A stretch of DNA of 64,000 nt from positions 67,470,176-67,534,175 of the forward strand of contig CM043969.1 in NCBI GenBank assembly GCA_014529385.2, written 5' to 3'. Shown here one piece after another: positions 12,301-44,920 of the stretch. The stretch comes from Adiantum capillus-veneris (lineage: Eukaryota; Streptophyta; Polypodiopsida; Polypodiales; Pteridaceae). How positions within the stretch are numbered: the first letter of the stretch is position 1; the number at the start of each line of letters is the position of its first letter. The position numbers and the translations under genes were made by a program. Under the pieces are notes generated by a model, which made no database searches, was not told where the DNA came from, and worked only from the letters and a program-made list of their open reading frames with translations.

Positions 12301-14268
12301 CCTGCAAAAGTTGAAGCGATCAAGTCATGGCCAAATTTGAAGACGGTGCATGATGTCCAAAGCTTTTTGGGACTATGCTCCTATTACAGAAGGTTTATCC
12401 GAAATTTCACTGAGATTGCTTCACCTTTACATGCTCTTCAAAAGAAGGCAGTCACCTTTAGATGGACACAAAAAGAGATTTCAGCTTTTAATCTCTTAAA
12501 GGAAAAGATGACTTCTGATCCAGTCATTGTGTTGCCAGATCTTAGGAAGTCATTTGTGGTCCAGTGTGACGCCTGTGGTAGTAGCATTGGTGCAGTGCTA
12601 ATGCAAGATGGTAGGGTAGTAGCCTATGAGAGCAGAATTTTGCAAGGGCCAGAGATGACCATGCAGGTCTATGAGAAAGAGTTACTGGCTGTGATTCATG
12701 CGCTCTTAAGTTGGAAACACTACCTGCTAGGTGCAGATTTCGTTGTCCAAACGGACCATCAGACCTTGCGATACTTCTTGACACAAACAAAGTTATCTGA
12801 GAAGCATATGCGATGGGCAAATATCTTGTCCATGTTCCATTTTCAGATTGTGCATGTGGAAGGCAAGAAGAACGTTGTGGCTGATGCCTTGTCAAGGAAG
12901 CCACAAATTTCAGCTGTGTCGATTCCTTATCATCATGAACTTGATGATATGAGAGAACAGTATGCAAATGATGAAGATTTTGCAAGGGTCTTCGAGCAAC
13001 TAATGGATGGACAACGTCATGAACACTATCTTCTTAAAGACGGGTTCATGATGATGCATGGCAGATTGTGTGTCACAAAGCCATTGCGACGCAAAGTTAT
13101 GGAAGAGAGTCATGTCCCACCGTATGCAGGGCATCGTGGTATCGATGCTACAGTTAAAGCGGTTGAGACATTCTTCTATTGGCCTACATTGAGAAGGGAT
13201 GTGGATGCCTTTGTGCGAGAATGCCTAATATGCCAAAAGGTCAAGTTTGACAGGCAAAAGGCACCAGGGTTATTGCAACCACTACCTATTCCAGATAAAC
13301 CATGGGAAAGTATTGCTATGGATTTTATCTTTGATCTTCCGAGAACGCAGACAGGAAACGATGGTATTTGGACCATTATTTGCAGATTCAGCAAACAGGC
13401 TCATTTTATTCTTGTCAAGAAGAAGATAAAGCCAGATCAGATGGCACGCTTGTTTATGAGCAATATTTTCAAGTATCATGACATGCCACAATCGATTGTT
13501 AGCGACCGTGATCCACGCATGACAAGTTTGTTCTGGAGAGGTTTGTTTGAGAATATGGGCACCACGCTCAAATTCTCTTCGTCATTTCATCCTCAAACAG
13601 ATGGGCAGTCAGAAGAGGCAAATTCTACTGTCCTAGATCTGTTGAAGTGTTATGTGTCAGAGCATAAAGGAAAGTGGGAGCAGTATTTGCCATTGGTGGA
13701 GTATGCATACAATAATACAGTGCATTCATCAACTGGCAAGGCACCCTTTGAGATAGTTGAAGGTGGCAAGAAAGTTCCTCCCATACTGCATACAAAAGAC
13801 AAGATATTTGAAGCAGATAAGTATGTTCAGGACATGGATGAAATGTACAAGAAGGTCAAAGTGGCCTTAGAAAGGACTCAGGCAAAACAAAAGAAAGCAG
13901 CTAATCGTCACTGTCGTGAAGTGGTATATTCACTTGGTGATTGGGTGCTTTTACGTTTTGAAAAGGCAAGGTTAAAGAAGATGAAGGGCAAGGAAAGATT
14001 GTTTCCAAAGCTCAGCATGCGTTACTATGGGCCTTTTCAAGTGTGCGACATAATCAGTGATGTTGCATATAGGCTGAAATTGCCTGACAGTTGGAAGATT
14101 CACAATGCGTTTCATGTGAGTCTTCTCAGACCCTATGTGGGTGATGTGCCAGAAGATATGCCAGCTGAAGATCAGCCGGAAGTCGAGGAACTTGACGAGA
14201 TCTTGGTCCCGGAACAGATTTTGGCACACAAAGAAAGGAAAGTGAAAGGCAAGTTCACTTTACCTTGA
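9334..14268 (+). CDS. G1 Gag-Pol polyprotein (one in-frame UAG)
   Basis: From ATG 9334 one frame runs to TGA at 14266-14268, broken only by TAG at 9586-9588. Downstream of it 1559 residues are open. Domains in order: Gln/Met/Gly/Phe-rich N-terminus (about 9600-10130); Gag capsid-like part (GQWWTTLLLQGQAPSTW at about 10320); zinc knuckle CFICEQPGHIAYNC (10891-10932); protease with DPGA at 11101; RT with KSGYHQIRI and FFDD at 12121-12132; RNase H with CDACGSSIGAVL; integrase with the H-H-C-C finger (HVPPYAGHRG... CLICQKVKF) and the D-D-E core (MDF, SDRDP, QSEEAN); and a GPF-type end (YYGPFQVCD... AFHVSLLRPY). The order PR-RT-RH-IN is gypsy. The chromodomain seen in sister copies is missing. The leading TAG could be a CAG-to-TAG change. 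Confidence 0.9.
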
Positions 14269-14863
14269 AGCCTTCGGTTTGCAACCTACCTTGACCCCTT
14301 GAGTTTCAAAGCTACATGGATTGTCAGTGTGACAATGGCTTCTGAAACAAATGATGTACAAGGTATTTAAAGTGAGCTCAAATGAAATACCTGTTACATG
14401 AATGTTATAGCTGTACAGATTGTCAGTTTGGCAATTGCTCTTATGGAATGTCCAAAAGTTTGGTTAGTGCTATAGAAGTGAGTATTTCTTGTCAGTTTGT
14501 CAAGGATACAGTGATTGCTTCTATTAAAGAGTACATGTGTAACTGCATTCTTAAACTGTCGGTTTGGGTATGCTCGAAAGTGTTACGGGATCCAACGTGT
14601 ACTATAAGACAGTGGCAAAATGTGCAGTTACCATTTTGTCATTGGAAAGTTAGTGACTCAAAGCAATGGCACAGTGCGCAGCTACCACTATGTCATTGGG
14701 ACAGGGTTCACACGCAGGCAATACATGAGTCGACGAGGTGTTGAATACACTAGGGTTGACAATGAGCATGTATGTGTCGTATATGTGTCGACAGGTGTTG
14801 AATACATCAGTGTTGACAGTAAGCATGTACGACATAGATGCAAACGAGGACGTTTGAGATTTC
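14269..14863 (+). other. G1 3' untranslated region with two tandem repeats
   Basis: Non-coding between the Pol stop and the polypurine tract. It contains two degenerate tandem pairs: about 14611-14702 (period near 52 bp, GTGGCAAAATGTGCAGTTACC and its variant) and about 14728-14840 (period near 57 bp, GGTGTTGAATACA...GTTGACA). No open frame of note. Confidence 0.7.
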
Positions 14864-14873
14864 AAGAGGGGGG
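14864..14873 (+). other. G1 polypurine tract
   Basis: AAGAGGGGGG, then TA, then the LTR start TGTCACC. The same arrangement occurs before the G2 3' LTR. Confidence 0.85.
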
Positions 14874-14875
14874 TA

Positions 14876-16350
14876 TGTCACCAGCGTGTGACTACTATCT
14901 ATCCTTTTTGTTGATTTCTTTCTTATTATCTATTTACTTTCACTTTTTGGAAACACCCCTCGGGAAATCTAATTGCCCTGCATTGCATAGCTAGTGTGGA
15001 ACTGTCCAGAGGGAGTCCAGGCCTGAGGGCAAGAGAGCACTAAGGTTGGACAAGGACTATGGTTAGCCAAGTGGGGTCATTGACTAGCCAAAGTGGAATC
15101 CTTTGCTACAGAGGCTACATTTCAGTTCTGGATGTGGCCGTAGTGTACAAAGAGGGTCGGATGACCTAGAAAGATACAATGGCAGCATCTCCTAAAATTT
15201 AGGGAACTGCTATTTTGGGACCTGAAAAGGTGTTGACGTCATTACCTCTAGAATGACAAGGGGAACATTTTCTTACTCTGCCGTGAAGTCAACTGGGCAA
15301 CCAGTTGGGATATTTTTAGACGGCAACCCCGAAACGGGAAAATGCTTGTAAATGTGCCAAGTGGCACCTTTTGGTGCACTTGCCTCATGCAACAAGAAGT
15401 GGCGCTGAATTTGAAGTGGAGAGAGCCTCATTTTCAGATTTTGTCACAGGTTAAGAGCTATGGAGTGCTTGCTTTCCCTCTTATGCACAGTGCGGTGCCA
15501 GGAGTGATGCCCTGTACGCTACGCACTGCCCTCTCTCTCCCCTTTGGCAGTATGTTATGCCCCTCTAGTGGGCTTTTCATTTGACCAATGTACAGTTGTG
15601 TGGGTTCATGCGTGATTGCCGAGGCAAGAGCCTCTTGCACAGGTACTGGATTAGCTAGCGGCTAATCCCCCGCAGGCACAGGTGAATTCGGAGAGGTTTC
15701 ACGCCAGAAATCTCGTCCGATTCAAAGGGCAAGTAACCCTACAGGTGCGGGAGCTCGAGGACTTGCTACGGATGCGACCGGCACGCGAAACGGAGCCCGA
15801 AACAGTAAATTACAGCCTGCTGTGTATTTTTGCAGGTTTAGGGTTTTGGCCCTAAAGGGACCCTAATACCCCCAGGAGGTTCGGGGACGCAAGGGGACCG
15901 CTGTACAGGTGATCTGGCGCATTTTCAGGGCTGAAAACAGAGAATTCAGCGTGTTGCAGATTCTCGCCAGGTTTTGCAAAGTGCCCGAAGCGTCGGGAAA
16001 GTCATTTAATGCGTGGGAATATTGACCGTGAAGGGTTCTAGTACAGTTATGCTACCGAAATCGGGCTGGAACAGTGGAAATTCAGCCGAGTTTGTGCGGG
16101 GCAGCTTGTAGGGAACCACAACGTTTATTCCCTCTTTTGAACAATAAAGAAATACCGAAAGGGGCGCCTAAGTTAGGGGCCAATCTGGTGTCTGTCTACT
16201 CATACAGGTGCAATCTAGCAGCCTGTATCCCTCTCCCCTTTGTTGTGTATTGAAAGTACAGGTAAAATAGACGACTAATAATGGGTGAAAGCTAAATCAA
16301 GGTTTGAAGTAAAGTCTACTGCCCTTTTTGGATTGAACAGGCCGGTTACA
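14876..16350 (+). repeat. G1 3' LTR (full length)
   Basis: 1475 bp from TGTCACC to GGTTACA, so TG...CA. Its start is set by the polypurine tract. From 14979 on it aligns with the 5' LTR. The conserved block is at 16143-16183. Confidence 0.88.
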
Positions 16351-17016
16351 GTATCACTGAAAGGATCTCAACATTCGAGAATCCCCCAGTTCAATAAAAC
16401 CTCACTCGACCCTCAACAAAGGTTGCAGTAAATTTGATAGTACATAGACTTCCCACAAAGTCATACATCCACAAATTTTCCATTGTATGCTGTAACCGCT
16501 GCGGCGGTTGTTTGCTGCGTGACTCACAGCCAGCAAACCCTCAACAGACATACATCATCTCTGACAATACATCCCATGTGGAAGTACCTGCAATGTCAGG
16601 ATGAAATCTGGAATATCAAGCAGCAAACACAAGCTACCTGATGAACTAGTGGATGTCGCCTACAGTCTGTGTGTAGATGCGCCTGTGTCGTATGTGACGC
16701 CTCCAAGAACTGTGAGCCGTCCTTCGATGTGTAGACAGCCACAAATCAACACTCTGGGAGTGTCGATATCCTCAGCATCTGCAGTCGTAGGCCGAAAACC
16801 CCAAATTTGCAGAGTCGGATCTGCATCCGCTGAGACCACGTAGTCGAAAATGGCCTGCGCAGAACTTTGTCGAAGTCGAACGGTGGCCGAGATGACCTCA
16901 GAATGAAATTTCACTCCTGTCGAAGCTGGTGACCGATGTCTTTGCCTATCGAATTTCACTCCAATCTGAGCTGGTGACTCTAGCCTCCTGCAGTGTTGCC
17001 CCAAGCCTCGATCTGA
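16351..17016 (-). other. C1 5' leader, no gag
   Basis: Lies between the C1 primer site and the right edge of gypsy G1. I see no gag-like reading frame here. It is best read as the untranslated leader of C1, so the missing gag start lay between this leader and 7847. Confidence 0.6.
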
Positions 17017-17028
17017 GCTCTGATACCA
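17017..17028 (-). other. C1 primer-binding site (tRNA-iMet)
   Basis: The - strand reads TGGTATCAGAGC, two bases inside the 5' LTR. This complements the 3' end of plant initiator tRNA-Met. Confidence 0.9.
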
Positions 17029-17030
17029 GT

Positions 17031-17222
17031 TGAAGGAGTATGAGCGGAAGTGCGACGCGAGAGAGTGTGCGAGAAGAAGAGCACGACGATATGGTGAACT
17101 CGCTCTATTGTAATGTGTAGAGCATAGTGAGTTCTTATTAGGTTTTTACAAAAGAATATGTGTACATACCTGGCGGCCCGCCCACTTACCTGGGCGACCA
17201 CATTGGGCTTTATACCCCAACA
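17031..17222 (-). repeat. C1 5' LTR
   Basis: 192 bp, TG...CA, near-identical to 4182-4373 and followed by the CTTTT target duplication. Confidence 0.93.
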
Positions 17223-17462
17223 CTTTTTCGCCATCTTTCAAGAGTAGACTCTTTACTGCATATGGCTTATGTATTTTAAGCAAAGAGAAAGTGAAATTTA
17301 CTGGGCAGAGTTTGTCCCAAGGTAGAGTTAGAATTTTGTACAAAATGATAGTTTCGATACCAAATTAACATTTATGTCAAGAAAGCAAGAAAGATGTTAT
17401 TAACATTCTTCAGAGGTCAAAGCTGACCTAAAGGACTGATCAGATACATCAATTGTCACAAT

Positions 17463-17592
17463 CCATTTCAGGTATCATGCCTTGAACGGGTAAAATGAAA
17501 ATCAAAAGGAAAGGAATTTTTGAGGCTCCATTTCAGGTATCATTCCTTGAAGGGGTAAAATGAAAATCAAAAGGAAAGGAAATATTGAGGCT
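17463..17592. repeat. 65-bp tandem duplication in intron
   Basis: Two units beginning CCATTTCAGGTATCAT at 17463 and 17528, differing at a few positions. They lie in the coiled-coil gene intron to the right of C1. Confidence 0.85.
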
Positions 17593-17995
17593 CTTATGAC
17601 TCACAAGAGCTGTGATTTCAAAGTTATGTCAACCATACAAGGGGGGTAGGCTGTTAGGGTGCATTGAGAGTTCAGACTTGTCTGTCCTCCTGAAGGTGCA
17701 CATACTATATTTAAGAGTGGGCCTAGAGGTCTCCATCTTGCAGCTTGCCTTAGTAATCATTGTATGTGACTGAAGCAAACAATTCATGCATCCCACTAGT
17801 AGAAAATCACGGTTGATACTTCCGTTCATCTCTCTACCAGCTTGAGGGATCCGGTATTTTGTAATGTAACTAGACACGTCTTTTGTGTAAAATGAAGTAA
17901 ATTATCGTGTTTGTCAAGACTATCTGCACTCTTTCAAGTTCTTTCTTCCATTCTCTGTTCCAGTATTTCTTATGGATGTGCTATTCATTTTATAG

Positions 17996-19744
17996 AGAGA
18001 TTCAGCGGAAGAGCTCGGTGATTCGCCAGGCATCGACAGGAGCTCAGATTCTAGGCTTAGTGCTTCTCCGTGCAGTTATATCAAAGCCTTCAGTAGATTC
18101 AGTCTTGACAGCTCACAACATGATAGTTTTCCTGTCGAATCTGATTTTAGCGAGGAGCTTCAGCGGGCATTATCAAGAGTGCGACAAGTGGAAGCTGCCC
18201 AGATTTCAGCCCGAAAGGACGTTGACATCTTACTCAGACGGTGTGCTGATGAGATTACTATGCTGAGGGCAAAAGAGCAAGAGAAAGTGAAGGCCACTGT
18301 TTTATTCATAGCAGAAGAGCTGGAGATGGAGAGAGAGGCAAGGAAGAATGCAGAAGTAGAGCGGGAGAGGCTTGCCAACTGTGTTGCAGACGCGAACAAG
18401 GCGGTGTTAGCGACTGAGAGAGAGCTAGAGAAGGAACGTCAATCAAGGCTGCTGATGGAGGCCGTGTGTAATGAGCTGGCAAACAAAATAGGTGAAGACA
18501 AGACTGAAGTTGAAGAGCTCAAGAGAGAGCTTGCTAAAGCAAGAGATGAGATTGAGGAGGAACGGAAAGCGATCCATGTAGCAGAGGCTTGGCGTGAGGA
18601 AAGGGTCCAGATCAAGCTTGCGGAAGCCAAGCTTGAGCTTGACGAGAGATGCATAGCTTTGGACAGACTGAAGATGAAGTTGCAGTGTTTCTTGAGTAAA
18701 GAGGGAGTCCATAGGGCTGGTCGTAGAGGCAAGAGTCTGGAAAGTGTGGTCAAGAGAGTGCAAGAGCAAATGTCTACAACTCTATTTTTCCAAAAAGAAG
18801 CTGGCTTTCAATTGTCACCTGATGAGGATGCCCTTTCCGGTAACATCGGGTATTCTCAGTGGAGCAAAAGTGATTGGTCGAGTATTGCTAGGCCTGCATA
18901 TGACAGGAAATACGAGAAGGGAACTGGTTTTTTGGATGAATGGAGTGGAAGTGATTTGGATCCGATTGTGGATTCTAACAGATGTGCGAGGGAGTCATGC
19001 AACTGGTTGGAGTTCAAGGATGCGCATCTCGATGAACATAGAAGTCAGCGTCCAAAACAAGCATCCAGAAGGAGAAGGAATAAGGCTAGCATCAAATCCT
19101 ACAGAAGCAAGACTAAGGAGCTTAGTAGTTTGGGTGGCAAAGATTTTGTAGAGGACAGCATTGACTTTCTTGATAGGAATAGGCATCGGAGTAACGATAG
19201 TGGAAGTGAAGGTGACAGTCCAAGTGAATGCAATATTGACGAGCAAGAGGAAGACAAAGTTAGTGCTGAAAGTTCTGTTGGCACTTGGCGCCAGAGACAG
19301 AGAGAGATTATGTTATGGAGTACCAAGGGACTGGACGAGCCTGAGGCGAGCTCTTCCAAAGTAGAACAAATTTGCAATATGAAAGGTACACATGGTGCTG
19401 CAAGAACCAAGCACCAACTCTTTTGTGGGCAGGGTGCCGTAGGAGCGGAGAGGTGTCACTATAGGACTTTCCATGCTAATCATGTACCATCTCGAAGAAA
19501 AGAGGACATTTTTGCCACAGAAAGAGTGAGTGAGATTTTGTCCCTTACAGAACCCTCGCCTGCTTCCAAGGGTCATATGCCTAGTCCTGAACTTCAGATG
19601 GGAGATCCCTGTATTGTCAACCCAGACAAACACAGCGTGTCATGGGGAAGGAGAGCTGTATTTAGTTCTGTTGGCCAATCAAAGCCTTATAAAAGAAACA
19701 GCCTTCATGTGAAGCTACTACTGGAGGATAAAATGCTTGAATAA
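17996..19744 (+). CDS. Coiled-coil protein (At5g41620-like), last exon
   Basis: Acceptor TTCATTTTATAG|AGA at 17996 opens a frame of 582 codons ending in TAA at 19742-19744. The reading starts RDSAEELGDSPG and enters a long charged coiled coil from about 18150 to 18690 (RVRQVEAAQ... EELEMEREARKNAEVERERLAN... NKIGEDKTEVEELKREL... AWREERVQIKLAEAKLEL). This layout, with a (E/D)KxEVEELKRE block followed by WREERVQxKLxEAKLxLEE, is what I know from the plant At5g41620 / BRANCHLESS TRICHOME-like family of uncharacterised coiled-coil proteins. The C-terminal 300 residues are polar and low in recognisable motifs. The long intact frame in a transposon-rich region argues for a functional host gene. Cytoskeletal or trafficking roles suggested for relatives are not shown by this sequence. 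Confidence 0.8.
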   Translation, partial: RDSAEELGDSPGIDRSSDSRLSASPCSYIKAFSRFSLDSSQHDSFPVESDFSEELQRALSRVRQVEAAQISARKDVDILLRRCADEITMLRAKEQEKVKATVLFIAEELEMEREARKNAEVERERLANCVADANKAVLATERELEKERQSRLLMEAVCNELANKIGEDKTEVEELKRELAKARDEIEEERKAIHVAEAWREERVQIKLAEAKLELDERCIALDRLKMKLQCFLSKEGVHRAGRRGKSLESVVKRVQEQMSTTLFFQKEAGFQLSPDEDALSGNIGYSQWSKSDWSSIARPAYDRKYEKGTGFLDEWSGSDLDPIVDSNRCARESCNWLEFKDAHLDEHRSQRPKQASRRRRNKASIKSYRSKTKELSSLGGKDFVEDSIDFLDRNRHRSNDSGSEGDSPSECNIDEQEEDKVSAESSVGTWRQRQREIMLWSTKGLDEPEASSSKVEQICNMKGTHGAARTKHQLFCGQGAVGAERCHYRTFHANHVPSRRKEDIFATERVSEILSLTEPSPASKGHMPSPELQMGDPCIVNPDKHSVSWGRRAVFSSVGQSKPYKRNSLHVKLLLEDKMLE

Positions 19745-20190
19745 CAGCAATTGGAACTATAAAGGCAGTGCTTCAAAGTTCTAACTGAGTCGGTCAGTTT
19801 CTAAAAGTGGTCTGGTAACGACTTCTTTATTTTTCTGTGCTATTGGTGTTGGTAATGGCCATGAAAGGTTTATATACATGTTTGTACAGCTTCTACAAAC
19901 GGCAGATTTGTCACAAACAGGTGGCAATGCTAGCTGAGTTGTATGGCTGGAACATGTGTCCTAATGGGAAAAAGTTACATGTAATATGCTGTCATCATGG
20001 CTATGTGTGCACATCTCTAGAGGCATGATGGGGATCTGGTATGCGCAGGTTGGACTGGGTTACTGCAATGACAGGGTTCTGGGTCATACGGGGCCCTCTG
20101 GCATCCATGCTCAAGGGCTTTTAATATGCTGTAGAAGAGTATTTGGGATCGTATGATAATAGCCTTAATGGCTTTTCATGTAATCTAATG
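19745..20190. other. 3' flank of coiled-coil gene
   Basis: Probably the 3' UTR and downstream sequence. No clear AATAAA signal and no open frame with support. Confidence 0.4.
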
Positions 20191-20266
20191 TGTATATGGT
20201 AGAATCGTGTCTGACTCGTGGGATATATCTTTGAGGTCTATTGGGAATGTTCCTATGATGTTAATA

Positions 20267-20313
<47 letters not shown>
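20191..20313 (+). mobile_element. SINE copy 1 with (CT)n tail
   Basis: Shares TATCTTTGAGGTCT and the following hairpin-bearing 3' segment with 34561-34620, then ends in GTTAATATCTCC and a (CT)n run to 20313. The tRNA-like head is shorter than in copy 2 (TGGTAGAATCG remains, the B-box part is deleted). Confidence 0.6.
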
Positions 20314-20320
<7 letters not shown>

Positions 20321-22118
20321 TTGTATCCTCGCCTCCCATGAATCACCCCTTACCCCCTACCACAGGACCACATTTTCTTACTTTGTATATTTGATTTGTT
20401 GCAAAGTCAGGCTTTGCCTAATAGTTGCAGAAAGATCGATGTTTCTTTTCTCCCCACATGGAATTGTACAAGAGTAGGAAATATTGGCAAATCATAAATG
20501 TAAACCCAATAGAAACTCCCCTTTCAAACTACCAAGGAAGCCTCTATGTTAAGTATGTGCTTAACTTTTGTACGATTCCAAAGGAAGCAATAAAATCTCA
20601 AGGCTTGCTGATGATGAAATGCAATAATACAATCAATTCCATTTCTTTATGTGAAATCCCTTTGCAATGTGATGTTTGATAAGTTGCGTGGCCATTGAAC
20701 ATTACAATTAACAAGCTCAGCTCTCAATTAGACTTTATATTTGTTTGTGCAATCTAAAGACCAAAATAGAATCTAGAAGTAATGAACAAGTCTTATCAAC
20801 TTCCAGGATGAGTAGTCTGACAACGTTCTTTCTCCATCAATTCAATCCACATGATAGCTCTATTTGTCCACCAGAAGTTGCATAATTCATCAGATTCTAG
20901 TTCAACCAAAAAGGATGCTATGGCCTGCCCAAAAAAGTTTCACAATGACACTTATCCCAAACTTCCATGCTTACAAATGCTTTAAATGGCTCTAGCAAAA
21001 ACTTGGCCACACCCCAACCAATACTTGAAACTAGGTTTGCTAGAAGGTGCTAAACAAGCATGTGAGAGGGAGAGAGAGTTTGGGGGGGGGGGGGGGGGAC
21101 ATTCAGCCTAAAATAAACAGTTAGAAAAGCTTGAGCTGTTATGGGGACACCAGAGGGTTCACTTGGATGAAGTTTATTGGAAAAAATGCTCTTATGCATC
21201 CCATGTAATAAATCTTTTCTCAAGCTTGGAAAACTTTACATGCAAATTGACTATATTTAAAGGTTTTTACAGCACCTGTGTAACAACACTATTTGGTAGG
21301 TTTTTCCACCTTCAAGTTTAAATTTCAGAGGTGAATTCTTTTTGGGGTGGGATCACACCAAGCCAGTATTTTATTAGTTGCTTGCAATGAAGCAAGGAGC
21401 AAAAACTCACATTTTTAAACACAACCTTTATTAAAATGTGTAGCAAAAGACACCAAATATTAGCAGTGAGCGCAGATTTTGAAACATGACCAACAGGCAA
21501 TTGCAAACAATTTGAGAGCTAGCAAGCTGTCATGAGGGACTTCTCTCTTGGAGTTTCGAGGTACTTTACAGAAAGTTTAGGCTTAAACTAAAGCTCTGAA
21601 TCTATTTGGGGTCTTGTTATAATGTTCCCCTGTTAGACATACATGTTTTGCTACTGTCCAAAGTTAGTTTAAACTGCTCCTTTCTCAAAGCGAAAAACAG
21701 ATTTCCAAGATTGCAGAAAACATCTGCTCTGAAGGTACTCATGTTATAAATGTTTCTACCACTATCGAATCTTTAAATGTCCAAGGTCGCTTGAAAATGC
21801 TGTGGAGAATTACTCTGTGATCGGTAGAAAGAATGACTTATCCTCTCCATGTCGAATGCTCATTTACTTTCTTAAAACAGAGCCTCATACCCATTCCAAG
21901 GCCTTTAAGCCACTCCAAACCCTTTTGCGTATGTACTGAAACACCATGATGAACGCCATTTACTGCTTACATACACAGTCCAGATTTCCAAGGAAGACAA
22001 TATCAACTGCCTTGAAACCAAAATGCAGTCCAATGGAAGTTTCCAGGCTCAATTCTGTTAAATGAAAAATGAGCCACTGAAACACTGCATCTTTTTGCTT
22101 TTGACTTTTAGAATCCAT
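20314..22118. other. Intergenic between convergent genes
   Basis: AT-rich, no supported gene. Contains a run of about 17 G at 21082-21098. The right-hand part must contain the 3' UTR of the NLE gene on the - strand. TTTATT at 21427-21432 (AATAAA on the - strand) is one possible polyadenylation signal, but it is not proven. Confidence 0.4.
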
Positions 22119-43718
<21,600 letters not shown>

Positions 43719-44690
43719 CTACAGAACAACCATTAAACTGAGAGGAGATTATAACTAAACCGAAGTAAGCAAAGCAAATCAAGAGCACCAACTGCAACAC
43801 ACATGCAACAACTATCATTAAGATCCAGCCAGTTTGGAAAACTGGAGCATCACAGCTATTCCACAGAGGACTATCACTACTAATTGTGAAGAAATTTGAC
43901 ACTTATCCCATCTTCAAGTTTCACTCTTTTACAAACCTAGGTGGCGAGGTGCAATAAGCTTGCGAACATAACTTTCAACCATTTATTAATGCAGAAGGTA
44001 TGCATTAATTTTCAGAACACCAAAAGTTCTTTGTAAATCAGGAGCTTCTATGCACTGCCATAATATGTAAGAAAGAGAAAAAAAGTAAGCAGGTACACAA
44101 CCTTTCAAATAGAAAGCAAACACCTTTACTACTACATAGCTGAAAGTAGTAGTAGCAGTAGTTAAAGAGGGGTTTGTGCTTGGCACTACAAAGAACGCTT
44201 GCGTAGGACTGGTAATGAGATCCAGAAAAAGTGAATAGAATGACAATAAATTTCTTAGAGCTCTGAAATGGTAAAAGCAACTAGTATGAGACATTAAGAA
44301 TAACTCAAGGGGGTGGTTGTGATAGCAGCCTAGCTACTATTCCTTGAATATTTGAAGTTTGTTTTGGTTGATAAAACTCTTGGCATACCTCATAGCCATT
44401 GGTTTGGAAATTGCCATGATATGCAAGGTAGCCAACCAAACATAAATTTACCCAAACTTGCATCATAGGTGGCAAAACTAGTAGCATGGATTACTGAACT
44501 CAAGGGGGTCAAGTTGTAATCTGTAGCGGAGAATGCTCACGATTGCAAATGAAAGCATAAAGATTACACAAGATAGTGCCACCCTTTATGCTAATCAGCA
44601 CATGCATCCTTGTGAGCTCGCCAAGAGGGTGTGCGAGTATATCTTAATACATCCAAGGACGTGTAACCTTATGCACTGGCATGTGTTCTA
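43719..44690. other. Intron upstream of the first visible NLE1 exon
   Basis: AT-rich. I searched the - strand for further WD or NLE-domain exons and saw none. No transposon motif recognised. Confidence 0.5.
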
Positions 44691-44920
44691 AGTTATCTTC
44701 TTGGTATTGTGGACCATTTCAAATCCTCAAGAATGTAAGGACTATCTTAAAAGTTGGATCTTCCCTCACATCTTAGCATCGATCCCGTCTTCCATGCTAA
44801 CCATTTAAAGGAATGTCTGGGCAGGATACACATGTTCCAATCAAGGAGATTGCTAACTTGGAGGATACTACTCATTATGTTTGACTTTAGCCGAGCTTAT
44901 CCTTGACTAGAGAGTGAAGT
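44691..44920 (+). pseudogene. Gypsy Pol C-terminal relic
   Basis: + strand GPFQILKNV... then IDPVFHANHLKECLG, the usual end of a gypsy integrase (GPY/F region and FHxSxLK), with a frameshift about 15 codons later. No LTR attached. The solo LTR G6 follows directly. Confidence 0.5.

Larger units (their letters stand above)
7853..16350 (+). mobile_element. Ty3/gypsy element G1, nested in copia C1
   Basis: A + strand gypsy element with long LTRs (5' copy 7853-9225, 3' copy 14876-16350), primer site, single Gag-Pol frame and polypurine tract. The two LTRs differ at roughly 30 of 1373 aligned positions by eye, about 2 percent, so it is fairly young. The 5' LTR lacks the first 103 bp present in the 3' LTR. 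No target duplication is found (CTCCC on the left, GTATC on the right). Together with the lost C1 gag, this indicates a deletion across the left junction. It is one of the best-preserved elements in the window. Confidence 0.93.
4182..17222 (-). mobile_element. Ty1/copia element C1 (Tnt1/Tork-like), with nested gypsy
   Basis: Complete outer borders: 192-bp LTRs at 4182-4373 and 17031-17222, both TG...CA, flanked by a perfect 5-bp target duplication CTTTT (4177-4181 and 17223-17227). The LTRs differ at about four positions. An initiator-Met primer site and a polypurine tract sit in the right places and set the - orientation. Pol is present but broken, and most of gag is missing at the point where gypsy G1 is inserted (7853-16350). 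C1 lies inside the intron of the coiled-coil gene, antisense to it. Confidence 0.93.

Noticed and set aside
16601..17004. Gag of copia C1
   Set aside because: The open frames here show no Gag-like motif and lie right after the primer site, so this is better read as untranslated leader.
18439..18769. Antisense open frames of about 105 codons over the coiled-coil exon
   Set aside because: Shadow frames of the 17996-19744 exon, rich in Ser/Leu as expected for the complement of a Glu/Arg/Lys coiled coil.
44691..44920. Extra NLE1 exon
   Set aside because: The readable protein there is on the opposite strand and looks like a gypsy integrase end, not a WD repeat.
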